Assembly: GCA_945860575.1 (NCBI GenBank)
Contig: CAMAQQ010000062.1
Coordinates: 1-7,234 of the forward strand
DNA length: 7,234 nucleotides
From: Ferrithrix thermotolerans DSM 19514
GTDB taxonomy: Bacteria; Actinomycetota; Acidimicrobiia; Acidimicrobiales; Ilumatobacteraceae
Direction: 5' to 3'
Part shown: positions 5,240 through 7,234 of the stretch, piece by piece
Position numbering within the stretch: position 1 is the first letter of the stretch
Layout: every line of letters begins with the position of its first letter
Program-made: the position numbers and the translations under genes
The notes under the pieces: model-generated
What the model saw: the letters and a program-made list of their open reading frames with translations, nothing else
Told to the model about the DNA's origin: nothing
The model's database searches: none

Positions 5240-6441
5240 AAAATGGCATATTTTCGATCACCAATGTCACCGCAGTTTTGCCCGACTCTTTGCTTGAGCA
5301 CGCGACAATCACAATTGAGCATGGCGTGATAATTGATATTGCCCAAAACGGCCCCGCTGCACCCGATTCGATTAATGGAAGCGGGTCGATCTGTATTCCT
5401 GGTGTCGTTGATAGTCACAGTGACGGCTTTGAACAAGAGCTAAACCCACGACCAAATGCAACTCTGCCGAGTGGTTTTGCACTTCGTTCTTTTGAAAGTC
5501 GCATTCGTGCGGCAGGAATCACCACGATGTTTCACGGCATCGGTTTTGAAAACGACGAAAAGTGGGGCCGCACAGTTGACAGCGCCAACGAATTGTGCGA
5601 CACGATCGTCGACTATGCCGAAAGTATGTCGGCCCTGATAGATCACCGTATTCTTTACCGACTCGACGCTCGCGATGCTCACGGCTATGTCGCATTGATT
5701 GCGCGTTTGAATCAAAACGAAAACGAAATGAAAGCGCAGGTGCCACTGATCTCTTTTGAAGATCACACACCGGGTCAAGGGCAATACACCGACCGCACCG
5801 TGATGGAGCGTTACATCGCCGGCAACCGAAAAGTTTCTATCGAAGAGGCTCGTCGTATCGTTGATCAAACGATCGCCGAACGCAATGCGCTGATCGGCAA
5901 TCGCGACAAAGCATTGCCGTGGCTCACCGAAAATGCCGCAACTGGTGCAATCAATTTGATGGCACACGACCCCGCGACGAGCGCAGATGTTGCCGAGGCC
6001 GTCAAGTGGTCGGCGTCGATCGCCGAATTTCCGACGACAGTTGAAGCGGCAAAACTCGCCAAAGAATCTGGCTTACGCACCGTATGCGGAGCGCCAAATG
6101 TTTTGCGCGGCAAAAGCCACAGTGGCAATGTCAGCGCCCAAGAGTTAATCGCTTTGGGTCTTTGCGATGGTTTGGCATCAGATTATTTGCCGAGTTCACT
6201 TCTTGGGTCGGCTGCGGCACTCGTCGAACGAAAAGTCTGCACACTGCCACAGGCGATTCGCCTGATTACTTCGGGCCCTGCCCAGACTGTCGGGCTGACC
6301 GACCGTGGAGAAATCGCGATCGGCAAACGAGCAGATCTTGCGCTAATTCGTTTGCAGGGAAACCTGCCGACAGTTTTCGGCGTACTGACAGCGAACTCAC
6401 AACACGCCGAGCGTGTCAGTCTGGTCGGAGCATCAGCGTGA
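5236..6441 (+). CDS. phnM: PhnM, ribose 1-phosphonate 5-triphosphate diphosphatase
   Basis: A 401-residue amidohydrolase-superfamily protein. PhnM hydrolyses alpha-D-ribose 1-methylphosphonate 5-triphosphate to the 5-phosphate plus pyrophosphate, making the substrate of PhnJ. Visible parts: an N-terminal small beta domain (about 1-52), the metal-binding strand PGVVDSHSDGFEQELNPRP (55-73) with His61 and Asp63 in the PhnM-type DxHxD form, AGITTMFHGIG (93-103), DHRILYRLD (136-144), SFEDHTPGQGQY (173-184) with His177, LMAHDP (241-246) with His244, GAPNVLRGKSHSGNVSA (285-301) and LASDYLPSSLL (313-323), whose Asp316 is the expected catalytic aspartate. The C-terminus GEIAIGKRADLALI (358-371) is the usual closing motif of this superfamily. 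The length is slightly above E. coli PhnM (about 378). It overlaps phnL by ATGA and the phosphatase gene by GTGA. HTPGQ and PNVLRG make this PhnM rather than a dihydroorotase or other amidohydrolase. Confidence 0.95.
   Translation: MKNGIFSITNVTAVLPDSLLEHATITIEHGVIIDIAQNGPAAPDSINGSGSICIPGVVDSHSDGFEQELNPRPNATLPSGFALRSFESRIRAAGITTMFHGIGFENDEKWGRTVDSANELCDTIVDYAESMSALIDHRILYRLDARDAHGYVALIARLNQNENEMKAQVPLISFEDHTPGQGQYTDRTVMERYIAGNRKVSIEEARRIVDQTIAERNALIGNRDKALPWLTENAATGAINLMAHDPATSADVAEAVKWSASIAEFPTTVEAAKLAKESGLRTVCGAPNVLRGKSHSGNVSAQELIALGLCDGLASDYLPSSLLGSAAALVERKVCTLPQAIRLITSGPAQTVGLTDRGEIAIGKRADLALIRLQGNLPTVFGVLTANSQHAERVSLVGASA
6427..6430 (+). promoter_or_regulatory. Ribosome site choosing the GTG at 6438
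   Basis: GGAG lies seven bases before the GTG at 6438, which overlaps the phnM TGA as GTGA. The spacing is ideal, which supports this GTG rather than any upstream start in the same frame, all of which would lie deep inside phnM. Confidence 0.55.
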
Positions 6442-7229
6442 AAATACCAAGTGGCGTGAGTCGTGTCTTGGCTGAAAGTGCCGAGGTCGCATGGTCTGCA
6501 TACCGAGACGCAATGGGGCGATACTCGCGCGAAGAGCGGCTTGCAACTTCGGGCATTGGTGGCGATGGAACCCCGACATATTTTCTTGACGAAGTTGTTG
6601 AACGACCCGTGCTTGAAATTTTTGAAACTCACGGCGTAAATGTTTTGTCCGAGGAAATTGGTTGGATCGACCGCGGATCGTCAGAGACCATAGTCGTTGA
6701 TCCGCTCGACGGCACCGCAAATGCGGCAGCAGGTGTGCCACTGGCTTGTTTCTGTGCGGCGCGCGTCGTCGATGGTGTCGCCGTTGAAGGTCTCGCATTA
6801 TGGCTTGATGGCAACCGAGTTTGGTGGGCAAAAAAAGATCAACACATTGTGAACACAACCACTAAGCGCCAGACTCTAAACGGTGCGGCTGTGTCAATGT
6901 TGCGACCGCGCCCCGAAACTTTTGATGCTTGGTGCCGAGTTGCTCGACGAATTGATCGTGTGCGCGTGCTTGGTTCGAGCGTGCTTGAAGCATGTCTTGT
7001 CGCCGATGGTGCCATTGACGCGTTTTGTGATGCAGGTGGCGACATTCATCGAATTGTTGACCTCGCCGCCGTTGACTTGATAGTTCACGCCGCCGGCGGT
7101 GTGTTAATCGATTTGCACGGACGCCCGCTAACTTTTGAGCCCGACCTTTCACTTCGATGGAGTGGAATTGTCGCCGCAACACCGCAACTCGCAGAAGAGT
7201 TGCAAGCCGAATTACTAAACATCAACTAG
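6438..7229 (+). CDS. Inositol monophosphatase/FBPase-family phosphatase coupled to phnM
   Basis: A 263-residue Mg2+-dependent, lithium-sensitive-type sugar phosphatase, complete except that its 3' flank is cut five bases after the stop. Family motifs: GGDGTPTYFLDEVVE (41-55), VNVLSEEIG (67-75) with metal ligand Glu72, VVDPLDGTAN (86-95) with Asp88 and Asp91, and the second motif IVDLAAVDLIVHAAGG (206-221) with Asp208. The pattern VNxxSEExGxID followed by DPxDG, plus RVRVLGSSVLEACLVADGAIDA (174-195), resembles the archaeal bifunctional FBPase/IMPase group (such as Methanocaldococcus MJ0109, from memory) more than bacterial SuhB. Members remove phosphate from inositol phosphates or sugar bisphosphates. 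The GTG start overlaps phnM (GTGA) with a good ribosome site, so it belongs to the phn operon. A role on a ribose phosphate made by C-P lyase is inference; general inositol or fructose bisphosphate activity is possible. No signal peptide or membrane segment is visible. Confidence 0.88.
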   Translation: MKIPSGVSRVLAESAEVAWSAYRDAMGRYSREERLATSGIGGDGTPTYFLDEVVERPVLEIFETHGVNVLSEEIGWIDRGSSETIVVDPLDGTANAAAGVPLACFCAARVVDGVAVEGLALWLDGNRVWWAKKDQHIVNTTTKRQTLNGAAVSMLRPRPETFDAWCRVARRIDRVRVLGSSVLEACLVADGAIDAFCDAGGDIHRIVDLAAVDLIVHAAGGVLIDLHGRPLTFEPDLSLRWSGIVAATPQLAEELQAELLNIN

Positions 7230-7234
7230 TCTTT

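Noticed and set aside
5440..5967. Long antisense open frame (175 codons) opposite phnM.
   Set aside because: It is a shadow of the strongly conserved phnM, contains no recognisable domain and has no promoter or ribosome site.
6084..6437. The phosphatase frame stays open about 118 codons upstream of the GTG at 6438.
   Set aside because: This stretch lies inside phnM in another frame, has no family similarity and is rich in Arg, Ser and Cys as expected for out-of-frame reading. The GTG at 6438 has a good ribosome site and matches the family N-terminus.
6183..6632. Antisense open frame opposite the phnM-phosphatase junction.
   Set aside because: Same reasons: conserved sense coding on the opposite strand and no recognisable motif.
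1..7234. CRISPR array, insertion sequence, tRNA or rRNA gene, or attachment site.
   Set aside because: The window is almost entirely filled by conserved coding sequence, and I saw no repeat array, transposase, tRNA-like fold or flanking direct repeat.

Overview
The window carries a bacterial carbon-phosphorus (C-P) lyase operon, phnG-phnH-phnI-phnJ-phnK-phnL-phnM, read left to right on the + strand. A gene for an ArsI/CadI-type glyoxalase-fold enzyme (probable C-As lyase) precedes it, and a gene for an inositol-monophosphatase/fructose-1,6-bisphosphatase superfamily phosphatase follows it. Nearly every base is coding. The only gap of any size is the 75-bp arsI-phnG spacer (449-523), and it is dense in regulatory-looking sequence.

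Organism: G+C is moderate (45-65% in the few lines I counted by hand). The best guess is a free-living actinobacterium, perhaps a moderate-GC aquatic Acidimicrobiia-type lineage. The reasons are the actinobacterial look of ArsI, a probable leaderless GTG start with a TANNNT -10 just upstream, and an upstream direct repeat resembling the actinobacterial PhoP (PHO) box. This assignment is inference; no rRNA or marker gene is present.

Layout: 2-448 arsI; 449-523 spacer with three 11-bp-spaced repeat units (452-484), a 7-bp hairpin (470-488), a candidate promoter and two overlapping inverted repeats (492-526); 524-988 phnG; 990-1652 phnH; 1652-2761 phnI; 2758-3618 phnJ; 3615-4469 phnK; 4466-5239 phnL; 5236-6441 phnM; 6438-7229 phosphatase gene. 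From phnH onward every junction is a 1- or 4-base overlap (TAATG, four ATGA, one GTGA), and phnG-phnH is one base apart, so the eight genes look like one translationally coupled transcript.

Pathway: by the established E. coli scheme, PhnI with PhnG, PhnH and PhnL couples a phosphonate such as methylphosphonate to C1 of ribose from ATP. PhnM removes pyrophosphate. The radical-SAM enzyme PhnJ cleaves the C-P bond, giving a hydrocarbon (methane from methylphosphonate) and 5-phosphoribosyl 1,2-cyclic phosphate. PhnK and PhnL form the ATPase module on the core complex. The usual downstream enzymes PhnP and PhnN, the regulator PhnF and the transporter PhnCDE are not in the window. A phosphatase resembling archaeal-type FBPase/IMPase sits instead at the 3' end, coupled to phnM. 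It is the most interesting candidate here: it may handle the ribose bisphosphate left after C-P cleavage.
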